Origin: a virus
Virus record (IMG/VR): IMGVR_UViG_3300020159_000927
Location: 1-29,208 of that record
Length of the DNA: 29,208 nucleotides
Reading direction: 5' to 3' (one strand)
The stretch's first letter is position 1. Each line of letters starts with the position of its first letter. The notes under the pieces are model-generated. The model did no database searches, was not told the DNA's origin, and worked only from the letters and a program-made list of their open reading frames with translations. Shown here piece after piece: positions 4,682-13,216 of this stretch. Made by a program: the position numbers and the translations under genes.

Positions 4682-7600
4682 CTAGCAGCCTGCTGGGAAG
4701 TATGTGTTTCCGTCGTATAAACACTGCCCTACATATCCGCAAGGGTTATTTGGATTAGCTACGTCCGCAGAGTTACACTTCCAATAAACCAGCGGTCTAG
4801 CGGTAGTGGTCGGTGCTGCGGTAGTAGTTGTGGTTGCTACTGGCTTGCTAACATTTGGACAACATCCTCCTGAAGGAGAAAGCCCTGCAGGCAATCCAGT
4901 ATATGGAGCCCCAGCATTACAGCACTGAGGTGAATAATAATATGTACCCATGTCACTGTAGTTACATACACATTGTGTAGTGGTAGGTGCTGCAGTTGTA
5001 GTAGTTGTTGCTGGCACACAGCTTCCGTAATCATTTCTATTTGCACAACCAGATGGTGTTACGCAAATTCTGTAATATCTAGAACCTGAAGCACATGTTC
5101 CATATGGGTCTGTTGTTGTATATGGATAAGTTCCATCTGAAGGACTATAAGTATTACATGTAAGGCAAGGATCTGCTGTAGTGGTTGTAGTAGCTGCTGG
5201 AGTAGATATAACTGTATTAGATCCAACAGTAGATTCTCCAGCGGAGTTGCTTCCAACGGTGTACGCTTTAAATTGATCTGGGGTTCCAGATGCTTCACTT
5301 GCAGTAATTGTATGACAACATACACTATTGCCTGTTCCAGATCCAGAGGAAACGGCGGTTCCTGCCCCTGTTGGTGTCTGACCCGTTGCTTTACGAATAG
5401 TAGTTAGATAGCTTATTGGGCTTGTTCCTGACATTGCAGTTACGTTTGCACATATTTGTGTGCCCGCTTGTTGTGTTCCTGTTGGTGTAAGGGTTACGCC
5501 ACCACCGCTTGGTGCAGTTGTTGGATTAACATACGGAGATACTGTAGCTTGGTTTGTATATGCCGTTGCAGTACTATCTACATTTGTAGCGGTTACTTTA
5601 CATCTAATTGGACTAACGTAAGAACTAAAAAAGTTAGCAGGCGGTGAGTATGTGGAGCTTGTTGCACCTGATATATTTAAGAACAAAGAGCCTTGATCGT
5701 TATATTGCCATTGATATGAAATTGCTATTGGGGTTGTGCCGTTCCAGACTCCCTCTGTTGAGCTGTATGTTGTTACTCCAGCATTTCCAGTTGTAGGGCT
5801 AATAGATGGGGCAATGCTATTTGATACTGGAGTTGTTGGCGCAACATAGGGTGTTGATATAACAACATTAGAATATCCAGTTGTGGTTCCATAGGAATTA
5901 GTTGCTGTTCCGTATGCAATAAACCGATCTGGTGTTCCTGAAGCTTCGGTATCTGAGATATAGTGATCAGCTGATGTTGTTCCACTTTCAAGTCCAGTAT
6001 CTGCATTTGTGGGATTTGCACCTGTCTTTTTAAATATCTGAACTGAATATGTAATTGGAGATGTTCCTGAAGTTACAGACACATTTGCTGTAAGTGTTGT
6101 TCTTGCTTGCTGTGTTCCTGTTGGTGTAAGGGTTACGGATATCCCACTTGGTTCGACGCCAACTGGTGTGTTTTGTATTGAATTTGATGTAGCGGTATTG
6201 CCTCCAGCATCATTTGATGCAGTTACAACACAATAAATAGAATAGTAATTATATGTTGAGCTAGAGGTGTAACTGCTTGAATCTGTTCCAACATTTACAG
6301 TACTATAATACGGAGGATATGGAAGCGATGTCTGTGCCTTCCATTGATAGCTATACGCTGTTGGAGAGTTATTCCACGCTCCATTAGTTGTTGAGTAATT
6401 ATATGTACCACTAGTTCTAGTTACAACTGGCGGTGCTAGTTCTATTGCGGTTGGTTTAACAGCTGTAAGCCTTGTTCCAGTTACACCGTCTGCTACTGGG
6501 TACCAAGGAGATGTTCCTACAGAGTTACGTGCTCTAACCCAATACCATCTTGTAACTCCAAGACTTATTGTAGTATCTAAAAATGGTGAAGATTTGTCAG
6601 TAAAATCTGGAACTGCTGAATCTGATGGGTTTGCAGTTTGTGATGTATTCCAAAATATATCATAACCAGTTGCATCGGATGAACCACCAAATGTTAAATT
6701 AACTCCATCACTTCTATTTGTTGTTGCAGTAAGAAATGTTGGGCTTGCAGCACCAGCACTTAGGCTGATTGATACCTGTCTAGTTCCAATGCTTGTAAAT
6801 CCTTGCGGAACGGTAATTAATCTTGCAGTAAACGTTCCATTAGTTGTATAGGTATGATCCCAAGTTGTATAAGATGGATTGCTTGTTCCAGTAGGCCAGG
6901 CTATGTTTTCTACGTTACCGTCACCAAAATCTATTCCATATGATCTTGGGTATGATGCGTTGCCTGAAGGATATGAATTTCCAGTAACAGAAAACCGTAC
7001 TGTTTTAGGCGCAGCACCAGGACTATAGTTATTAGCAGATAATGCACCTTGTGTATGTGAGTGAATATATATTGATCCACCAGTTGACCCATTCATGTAT
7101 GTTGGATATATATTACTACCTGCATGATTAGAAGATACTAACCCTGTGTAATAAGATGCAGAACCTCCAGATTTTGTAGCACTTAGTCTAAACTCAAACC
7201 AGTATTTTGCTTGGCCTCCACCATATGTTGGAGAACCAGATAATATACTTGAGTTTATATAGGTTCTCCATATAACTGTAGCGGATGTACCAGACGGTGA
7301 CACGGAGTATGGGGAAACATCTGTAGGAAATCCACCGCTTATTGTAGCACCCGTGTCATAATTTAAATATACTCCAGTATCTGCTTTGTAAATTCTTGGT
7401 TCAAAATTAAAAGTTGTCCCAGACGTATAGTCTGCTACTTCAGCAACTATTTCAAAATAAGCCTGAGATACAATTCTAGGATCAGATTGATTATCCATTA
7501 CAGTGTCTACTTGACCGTCATAAGTTCTTAGGCTTACACTTGATATAGTAGGTGCTGCTCCAGTAGAACCCCAGTAGCTAACTGGAGAAGAGTAATGTGA

Positions 7601-8524
7601 AGTGTATGAATTTTCTAAATACAACTCTGCAACTATATATTGCCCACTAGATAATGGGGATGATCCAACTGAATAATTATTATATATAGTTAAAACATTT
7701 GAGGTATTAGTATCAGATAAAAAATTTGTATCAATAGAATTGGAAACATAGTCGTATCCTGTTTCAATATCAATTGATTTTAATAATGTGCCTCCAGGAG
7801 ATTTACTAGTATTTTTCCACCATCTTAATAATGGAGTTCCTCCTAGATAGCCGCCTGGTTTTATCCACCAACCCCATCTTATTTGAGCATTAACTTCAAT
7901 AACATCAAGAGTAGAAAATCCACTCTGGCCTTGTAAAACCCCGCCAGTTTCAGAAAGAACTGTATAGCTTACTAACGCTGGCTTTCTTTTAATTACTTTA
8001 ATTGGAGGAGAGTAAGCATCAAGGGCACCGTCTACGTTTGTTGCAAGCATTTGATAGAATACATAATACCCTTCAGCAAGATCTCTATTGGCTTGACTTA
8101 ATGTAGAAAAATCTATAGTGTCATTTCCAGTTAAACTAAATCTTGCTACCTGACCATCAATATTATCAGAACAAAGCATTCTTCTATTTGATAAAGTAAT
8201 TGGAGTTGTGCCCGTAAATGTACCATCATTTCCCCATAGTTTTAAAAATGTTCCAGAGGTGCCTGCGTCTGTACTACAGAATAATTGTGGGCTACTAGCA
8301 ACTGTTCCATTATATCCACCAAGCCTAATGTTAATTGGATCAGTTAGGCTAACAGCTGGCGCATTGCCAGGCCACATCTTTGTCCATCCACTTACAACTT
8401 TAGCCCAAACTCCGCTAGCAGATTTCCAACCAGTAGCGGTATCATTTACTTTTACAAATACCTTTTTTATAGTTCTCCAATCAGTTGAAGAGCCAGTGGT
8501 TGCTGCTTTTATTCTTATTGGCAT
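4682..8524 (-). CDS. Giant modular adhesin / tail fibre (PKD, FN3, Ig-like, Cys-rich tail)
   Basis: The 1280-residue secreted-style protein has no signal peptide and fits a virion adhesin. The first 55 residues carry Trp-anchored short repeats (WRTIKKVFVKVN, WKSASGVWAKV, WTKMW), a pattern I associate with phage fibre attachment regions. Beta-rich sections follow to about 500. Then comes a PKD domain at about 505-590 (FGDGNVENIAW, WDHTYTTNGTF) and an FN3 domain at about 590-690 (TGYDIFWNTS, WYWVRARN). After these, Ig-like modules (about 698-785 and 896-1000, with SYQWKAQ and SYQWQYN) alternate with two copies of a second module (about 786-893 and 1001-1105). Residues 1110-1280 are three Cys-rich modules joined by linkers of type TTTTTAAPTTT. 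The start has AGGAA five bases upstream, overlapping the previous stop. Likely role is binding the host surface. Confidence 0.88.
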   Translation of the reverse strand: MPIRIKAATTGSSTDWRTIKKVFVKVNDTATGWKSASGVWAKVVSGWTKMWPGNAPAVSLTDPINIRLGGYNGTVASSPQLFCSTDAGTSGTFLKLWGNDGTFTGTTPITLSNRRMLCSDNIDGQVARFSLTGNDTIDFSTLSQANRDLAEGYYVFYQMLATNVDGALDAYSPPIKVIKRKPALVSYTVLSETGGVLQGQSGFSTLDVIEVNAQIRWGWWIKPGGYLGGTPLLRWWKNTSKSPGGTLLKSIDIETGYDYVSNSIDTNFLSDTNTSNVLTIYNNYSVGSSPLSSGQYIVAELYLENSYTSHYSSPVSYWGSTGAAPTISSVSLRTYDGQVDTVMDNQSDPRIVSQAYFEIVAEVADYTSGTTFNFEPRIYKADTGVYLNYDTGATISGGFPTDVSPYSVSPSGTSATVIWRTYINSSILSGSPTYGGGQAKYWFEFRLSATKSGGSASYYTGLVSSNHAGSNIYPTYMNGSTGGSIYIHSHTQGALSANNYSPGAAPKTVRFSVTGNSYPSGNASYPRSYGIDFGDGNVENIAWPTGTSNPSYTTWDHTYTTNGTFTARLITVPQGFTSIGTRQVSISLSAGAASPTFLTATTNRSDGVNLTFGGSSDATGYDIFWNTSQTANPSDSAVPDFTDKSSPFLDTTISLGVTRWYWVRARNSVGTSPWYPVADGVTGTRLTAVKPTAIELAPPVVTRTSGTYNYSTTNGAWNNSPTAYSYQWKAQTSLPYPPYYSTVNVGTDSSSYTSSSTYNYYSIYCVVTASNDAGGNTATSNSIQNTPVGVEPSGISVTLTPTGTQQARTTLTANVSVTSGTSPITYSVQIFKKTGANPTNADTGLESGTTSADHYISDTEASGTPDRFIAYGTATNSYGTTTGYSNVVISTPYVAPTTPVSNSIAPSISPTTGNAGVTTYSSTEGVWNGTTPIAISYQWQYNDQGSLFLNISGATSSTYSPPANFFSSYVSPIRCKVTATNVDSTATAYTNQATVSPYVNPTTAPSGGGVTLTPTGTQQAGTQICANVTAMSGTSPISYLTTIRKATGQTPTGAGTAVSSGSGTGNSVCCHTITASEASGTPDQFKAYTVGSNSAGESTVGSNTVISTPAATTTTTADPCLTCNTYSPSDGTYPYTTTDPYGTCASGSRYYRICVTPSGCANRNDYGSCVPATTTTTAAPTTTQCVCNYSDMGTYYYSPQCCNAGAPYTGLPAGLSPSGGCCPNVSKPVATTTTTAAPTTTARPLVYWKCNSADVANPNNPCGYVGQCLYDGNTYFPAGC
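4790..5200 (-). repeat. Thr-rich linkers separating cysteine-rich modules
   Basis: Three near-identical coding stretches of Thr codons, about 4793-4843, 4968-5020 and 5175-5200, encode linkers of type ATTTTTAAPTTT. Between and after them lie Cys-rich modules with 8, 6 and 4 cysteines by eye. The DNA is a run of GTAGTNGT-like units on the plus strand. These repeats also create spurious Leu/Gln-rich frames in the same region. Confidence 0.75.
5200..6165 (-). repeat. Tandem duplicated module pair inside the adhesin gene
   Basis: A module of about 105 residues occurs twice, encoded at about 5848-6165 and 5200-5520, separated by an Ig-like module. Shared marks are LTPTGTQQA, SGTSPI and EASGTPD. 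At DNA level the copies share a 27-base identical block at 5472-5498 and 6111-6137, while most other positions differ at third codon bases. This points to an old duplication kept uniform in part by recombination or constraint. Confidence 0.75.
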
Positions 8525-8532
8525 TTAGATTC

Positions 8533-11500
8533 CTAGTACGTAATAAAAATGTCGCCGACATACCCTGTTGTAGAGGATATCGTAGTTGCAGAAGTCTGTT
8601 TAATATAAATATTTCTTACGTAAGCGCCAGTTGTCCCGCCTGGATAGGTTAAAGGGGCTCCTCTTCTCAGTCTCATTTTTGCATCAACAGTTACATAAGG
8701 AACGCTATGGTTTTGCACTGATGAGCTTGAAGAAGTATTTGGATTTCCTAAATATAGCCCTGTACTAAATATTAAAGAAGATTTTGCACTATCAAACATT
8801 GCAGATTGTGTTCCACCAGATAATATTTCTGTGTAACTAGCACCCGATATTTGCAAAATTGAGTTTGAAGAAATTTTTCCGTTAGCTAGTGTTAGAGTCG
8901 GAGTAAATGTTTGAGCTCCTACTGTGCTATCTGTTCCACCTGACGATGAGTCGTTGCTTTCATCTAGGCCAGTGTCGCTGGCAACCCTTAATCCACTGGA
9001 TGTAAATGAATCTGAAACAGTAATTGTGGCTCCACCAATAGTTCCTCCAGTTATGGTTGCAGAACTAATTGATATTCCAACATCTAGCTGTCCTTTAAAT
9101 TTTGCAGTACCGTCTGAACCTAAATAAAATTTAGGAGAAGTTATTTCTCCAGTATCTAAGTCTATTGATGTTCCTGTAGCAGAATATGGTAATAATAAAG
9201 CGTTTGTATTTGTAGCAAAGTTTGAAGATTTAATTATTCCTGTAGTTATTTTTCCGCCACTAATAGAGGTTACGTTGGTCATATCTTTTTTAGCAAGAAG
9301 TGTAAGGTCGTCTGGACCTGCATATCCAGTTATAGTAGCACTTGTCATTACTACTGATCCATCTGCTCTTACATAAAATGGTGCAGATGTGCTTCTTGAT
9401 CCGCCTGCCCAAAATACAATGTCTGCTGGATTGTTGCTATCTGGTGTTGCAATACCTGCAGTATATGTTGCGCTTGTAGCTGTAATTTGTGCGGTAGCTG
9501 AATTAAGAGTAAGTGTTCCATTATTTGAAGTCTTACTAATTGTAGAAGGAACTACATTCCATCCGCCAATGCTAGCGCTATCTGAAAATAAATAACCAGA
9601 TGTGTCAAGTCCAAATAGCTTTGATCCTTGAGCATTGTACCCAGCAATTCCTGCGCTGTTAAGGGTCACTGAGCTTACAAGCGGGTTTGTTCCAGTATAC
9701 AAAGCACCACTATCAATATTTAAATTTCCTATTTTTCCTGTAGAGGCTGTAATTTTACCAGTAATTTCTGCGTCAGTAGATGTAAGTTTTCCAGTACTTG
9801 CTGCAATTGTAGATGCACCTACAGTTAATGAACCGCCAGATATAGTTATGTTTTTAGCTTGAACTGCACCAGCTTGAGTTACGGAGAATTCTGCTTGTGC
9901 GTCTCCGCCTGCTGTAGTTGATCCAGCCCAGAACGCATACGTTCCACTTGCAGAAAGTCCTGCAAATTTTGTAATTCCTGTTATCAACTGGTTTTCTATT
10001 TTATCAGAATAGATTTTCCAATCGGCAATCTTGGCATTAGTTGTTAAAAATGTCGGACTTCCATCTGTAGCATTTGCAATTATTTGAGTAGTTGGAGAGC
10101 TTCCAGTATTATAAATATATAAACCAGTTTTATTTAATATTGCTCTTCCGCCTGATGTTGCAGAGTCTCCCGCAAGAATAGATCCATTGGTGCTTATTTT
10201 TACTTCGTTGTCTATAAGAGAAAGCATTCCTGGGTCTGCTGGAGTTACAGACTGTTCAGAAGAAATTAAAGAAGCCGAGCCATCTGTTTTAAAATATTTA
10301 ATCTTTACATACTTAAGAGTGTATACTGAATCAATTACAATACCTGGGCTTGCCCCGCTGTAGACAAGATTGGTAGCATCGCTTGGAGTAAATCCAGAGG
10401 TTGTGCTTGCATAGATTTTTGCATATGCCGCACCCGCTGGTAAAGAATAAGATACGCTATATCCATTAGATATAGAAGTTAATGTAAAGGTTGGAGTTAC
10501 AGCTGACAGCTCATTTGCTTTTTCTGCAACTGTAAAGGCTACTCCTGCGTCACGATTATCTAGGGCGTCTGCTGATACAAATAGTCCGCTAAATGATGTA
10601 AAATAAGATCCTAGAGTATTATATAATTCTTGCTCTGTTAACAAGATTGTTTGTGAAGTTCCAGCCACTGCTGGAAATTTAGTAAAGAACCCCACAGTAG
10701 AACCGTTAGTTAATCTGATAATAAACTTTTTAACGTCAGATGCAACTGTTGCTGATATTGTAATATTGTTGCCTGACCACACTGCGCTATTAATTGTAGC
10801 AGCCGTAGGCGGAGTTATATCTAATGCAGCGGCAATAAGATCTATTGGGGTTACCGCAACGGCGGTCCCGTAAGGACCGTATGACCCTACATTATCTGTA
10901 AACCTTGCACGAACCCATCTTTTAGTTGCATCTCCAGCGGGAATAATTGCTGGGCTAGATGATCCAGAAAACACTTTACCGTATCCAGTTGATGGGGCGG
11001 TTGCGCTTGCCGATTCAACTTCTTCAATTTCTATTGTATTAAAAGTAGAGTCAGTGGGTATTGTGTACGAAACGCTATATCCATTACTTATTGGTGTTGC
11101 TACAATTATAGCTGCTGGTAAAGTGTTTACATATGTTGAAGCAGAAAAAGGAACTTCTGCGCTTTCATTCCCATAAATATTAACAACACTTACTGCTCCG
11201 CTAATTGCTGTTTGAGGGACCCCAAATACTGCTCTGTTTTGAGAAAGGCTTAGAATAAATGATTGTGCTGTTACGCCTGGAGTTGCTTTTACGTCAAATA
11301 CCTTTGACACTCCACCTGCAGTTAACTTTACTTTATATGCACTAAAAAATTCTTCTGCCGCATTATGATCAAATGATACTTTAAAGTTTGTCCCAACCCA
11401 TGAACCAACAACATTTGTTGGCAAGGTACTTGGAGTAAGCTTTGGTGTTTCAAATTGAGCTGTACTAAAATCTGACTCAACTCCTTCTACATCTACAACT

Positions 11501-11940
11501 GTAAGCTTTACGCTATGCGCTCTTGGAGGAACTGCAACACGAATTGTTCCTGCAGATTTTAAAGAACCAACAAGTCTATATACTCCGCCAATTACAGTTT
11601 CATCTTTCACATAAACATTAATTCTATCAAATGCTTTTGTGTATGGATTTCCACTTGCATCAAGGCCGTTCCATGTAATAATAAGAACTCCATTAAAATA
11701 TGATAAATCTGTATTTAAAAATTTAGGTGGGTTTAATCCTGGAAGTTTTATTGTTGTAAATTGATATCCATTAGACCATAAAGACTGAACTTTATCGTTT
11801 AATGCTTGATCTTGAAAAGACCATTGAAATTTTGCTGTGTAAGCCAAGTCAGTTTTAAGCTTAGATATCTTAACAAGATAATAATCTTTGTTTGATGGGT
11901 CTGCTTGTCCAGTTAAGCTTAGATCTGCGTTATCTGCCAT
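8533..11940 (-). CDS. Large tail-tip/fibre protein with FN3 and beta-helix-like parts
   Basis: The 1135-residue protein has three parts. Residues 1-75 are an N-terminal region (YYLVKISKLKTDLAYTAKFQW). Beta-sandwich FN3-like modules run to about 585; two related copies begin ISNGYSVSY near 285 and 490, and VVDVEGVES marks another. Residues about 600-1000 form a repetitive Gly/Ser/Thr-rich section with recurring units such as ADWKIYSDKIE, STGKIGNLNIDSGAL and IGGWNVVPSTI, typical of beta-helix or triple-stranded fibre shafts in tail-tip host-specificity proteins. The last 70 residues (LRRGAPLTYPGG, GYVGDIFITY) look like a compact C-terminal knob. The ATG has AGG eight bases upstream and starts one base past the stop of the previous gene. 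Role: distal tail or fibre protein in contact with the host surface. Confidence 0.85.
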   Translation of the reverse strand: MADNADLSLTGQADPSNKDYYLVKISKLKTDLAYTAKFQWSFQDQALNDKVQSLWSNGYQFTTIKLPGLNPPKFLNTDLSYFNGVLIITWNGLDASGNPYTKAFDRINVYVKDETVIGGVYRLVGSLKSAGTIRVAVPPRAHSVKLTVVDVEGVESDFSTAQFETPKLTPSTLPTNVVGSWVGTNFKVSFDHNAAEEFFSAYKVKLTAGGVSKVFDVKATPGVTAQSFILSLSQNRAVFGVPQTAISGAVSVVNIYGNESAEVPFSASTYVNTLPAAIIVATPISNGYSVSYTIPTDSTFNTIEIEEVESASATAPSTGYGKVFSGSSSPAIIPAGDATKRWVRARFTDNVGSYGPYGTAVAVTPIDLIAAALDITPPTAATINSAVWSGNNITISATVASDVKKFIIRLTNGSTVGFFTKFPAVAGTSQTILLTEQELYNTLGSYFTSFSGLFVSADALDNRDAGVAFTVAEKANELSAVTPTFTLTSISNGYSVSYSLPAGAAYAKIYASTTSGFTPSDATNLVYSGASPGIVIDSVYTLKYVKIKYFKTDGSASLISSEQSVTPADPGMLSLIDNEVKISTNGSILAGDSATSGGRAILNKTGLYIYNTGSSPTTQIIANATDGSPTFLTTNAKIADWKIYSDKIENQLITGITKFAGLSASGTYAFWAGSTTAGGDAQAEFSVTQAGAVQAKNITISGGSLTVGASTIAASTGKLTSTDAEITGKITASTGKIGNLNIDSGALYTGTNPLVSSVTLNSAGIAGYNAQGSKLFGLDTSGYLFSDSASIGGWNVVPSTISKTSNNGTLTLNSATAQITATSATYTAGIATPDSNNPADIVFWAGGSRSTSAPFYVRADGSVVMTSATITGYAGPDDLTLLAKKDMTNVTSISGGKITTGIIKSSNFATNTNALLLPYSATGTSIDLDTGEITSPKFYLGSDGTAKFKGQLDVGISISSATITGGTIGGATITVSDSFTSSGLRVASDTGLDESNDSSSGGTDSTVGAQTFTPTLTLANGKISSNSILQISGASYTEILSGGTQSAMFDSAKSSLIFSTGLYLGNPNTSSSSSVQNHSVPYVTVDAKMRLRRGAPLTYPGGTTGAYVRNIYIKQTSATTISSTTGYVGDIFITY

Positions 11941-11941
11941 G

Positions 11942-12835
11942 CTAGAAACCTAAATTAATTCTATACTCTATGTCTACTGGCTTTCCAGCTATCTTTTCAA
12001 TTGGTGAAACGACAGATCTGCTTATAAGTCCAAAGTTTGCATCAAAGGTATCTTCATCATCTATTCTTAATGCATCAAGGTATACTACTGCCTGCCCGCT
12101 TGATTTTGCAGTAATAACAACGCCAATTTTTATAATTGAAGTTAGATCTGCATAAGCATTATTTGCAACTAGGCTAGAGAACAATACCTTAGCGATCTTG
12201 TTTGTATCTGTAACTGAGGCTGCGCCAGCAAAAGTGGCTGAGTAATATGATGAGTCTGAACTGTAAAACTTAAACACTATTGAATCTAAATTTGTATTCT
12301 CTTGGTTGTAAGCAAAAGATAAAGAATCGCTTGCAGTATATCCAGACAGATCTAGTCCAGAGTATGAACATACAAACTCCATTGACTGGCTTGGGCTAAC
12401 ACCAACTTTAGAAAAATATGAACCAACTCTAGGGCTAATATTAGATGTTGTAGTTGCAACAAGTTCGGGATTTGCTCCGTCCGACCTAAACCACATCAAA
12501 TTATTTTCAAAATCTGCAATAAATTTACTATCGTAATTGTTGATTGAAGACTTTAGGCCTGGGTACAAACCAATTTCTTTAATTATCCCTGACACATCTT
12601 GAGGAATAGTTGCCTGATATACAATAGAGTATGTGCTATTTCCAGACCCGTCTGTTTGAATATCAATGCTGCCAAAAGATACAGGGAGTCTGTAGAACTC
12701 AAAACCTAATCTAGTGTCGTTACCGTTAGACTGAACTGCAGTAGAATCAATTCCAAAGGCCAGGTCTTTTGTTGGGGACACTGTTGTTCCTGCTAAGTAA
12801 GAGGATATAAACCTTTTTCCAAATTTAGTAATCAA
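11942..12835 (-). CDS. Tail fibre/baseplate-associated protein
   Basis: A 297-residue protein. The N-terminal part (about 1-95: ITKFGKRFISSYLAG, LAFGID, FEFYRLPV, IIKEIGLYPG) follows the pattern of phage fibre N-terminal domains that end in an 'E-I-G-L' segment and attach to the baseplate. The C-terminal part (about 120-297) is a jelly-roll-like beta domain (SMEFVCSYSGLDLSGY, DSIVFKFYSSDSSYY, VVYLDALRIDDED) resembling carbohydrate-binding modules in style. The start is TTG at 12835, overlapping the upstream TGA stop, with GCGAGG about eight bases before it. An ATG start would lose the conserved N-terminus. Function as a fibre or tail-tip protein is inferred from pattern and position between hub-like genes and the giant adhesins. 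Confidence 0.78.
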   Translation of the reverse strand: MITKFGKRFISSYLAGTTVSPTKDLAFGIDSTAVQSNGNDTRLGFEFYRLPVSFGSIDIQTDGSGNSTYSIVYQATIPQDVSGIIKEIGLYPGLKSSINNYDSKFIADFENNLMWFRSDGANPELVATTTSNISPRVGSYFSKVGVSPSQSMEFVCSYSGLDLSGYTASDSLSFAYNQENTNLDSIVFKFYSSDSSYYSATFAGAASVTDTNKIAKVLFSSLVANNAYADLTSIIKIGVVITAKSSGQAVVYLDALRIDDEDTFDANFGLISRSVVSPIEKIAGKPVDIEYRINLGF

Positions 12836-13182
12836 TTTGTTAACCTCGCAGCAATTCCTTTTACTATTTGTTTAGTAGAATTTTTAATTTTAATAACTAC
12901 GTCTACTGTAGGTGGCATTGTAGTATAATTTATTGATTGCGAAACAATACTAATATCTCCTAGTTGTGGGATTAATATATTTAATGCCCCAAAATCTCCT
13001 CCGTCAAAAGTAGTTACTGCTCCTGAAGTGCTACCACTAGTGTAGCTACCATAGCCTCCTAGGCTATTTAGGATTGTCCTTTTTGTGTCGGATCCTACAA
13101 TTACAACATCTCTTTCGTCAAGGTCTGCAAGTACGTCTGCACCTTGTTTAACGAATATGGGATTAGGTCTATTTGTTGCCAT
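12832..13182 (-). CDS. Small tail protein of unknown role, 116 aa
   Basis: The protein begins MATNRPNPIFVKQGADVLADLDERDVVIVGS, has a Gly/Ser/Thr-rich centre, and ends with beta strands (PTVDVVIKIKNSTKQIVKG). No known domain is recognised. It sits between the hub-like protein and a fibre-like protein, so a structural or connecting role in the tail tip is likely. The ATG at 13182 has no Shine-Dalgarno sequence. Instead a TATAAT box lies exactly six bases upstream, which would place the transcript start on the start codon. The stop overlaps the TTG start of the next gene. Confidence 0.75.
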   Translation of the reverse strand: MATNRPNPIFVKQGADVLADLDERDVVIVGSDTKRTILNSLGGYGSYTSGSTSGAVTTFDGGDFGALNILIPQLGDISIVSQSINYTTMPPTVDVVIKIKNSTKQIVKGIAARLTN

Positions 13183-13188
13183 TTTATT

Positions 13189-13216
13189 ATTATACCATTT
13201 GTTAGCTATATATCGA
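13189..13216 (-). promoter_or_regulatory. Extended -10 promoter for a leaderless transcript
   Basis: Minus strand: -10 TATAAT (13194-13189) preceded by TGG (extended -10), with a weak -35 TCGATA (13216-13211) at 16 bases. The six bases between the -10 and the ATG at 13182 put the predicted +1 on the A of the start codon. It occupies the 19-base gap after the hub-like gene and replaces a ribosome site. Confidence 0.55.

Noticed and set aside
4682-4700. Palindrome AGCAG-CTGCT at the end of the adhesin gene as a terminator
   Set aside because: The loop is one base and there is no T run; it is coding sequence for the final residues.
4837-5325. Leu/Gln-rich minus-strand frames inside the adhesin gene
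   Set aside because: They are out-of-frame readings of the Thr-codon repeats; the adhesin frame is continuous across them.
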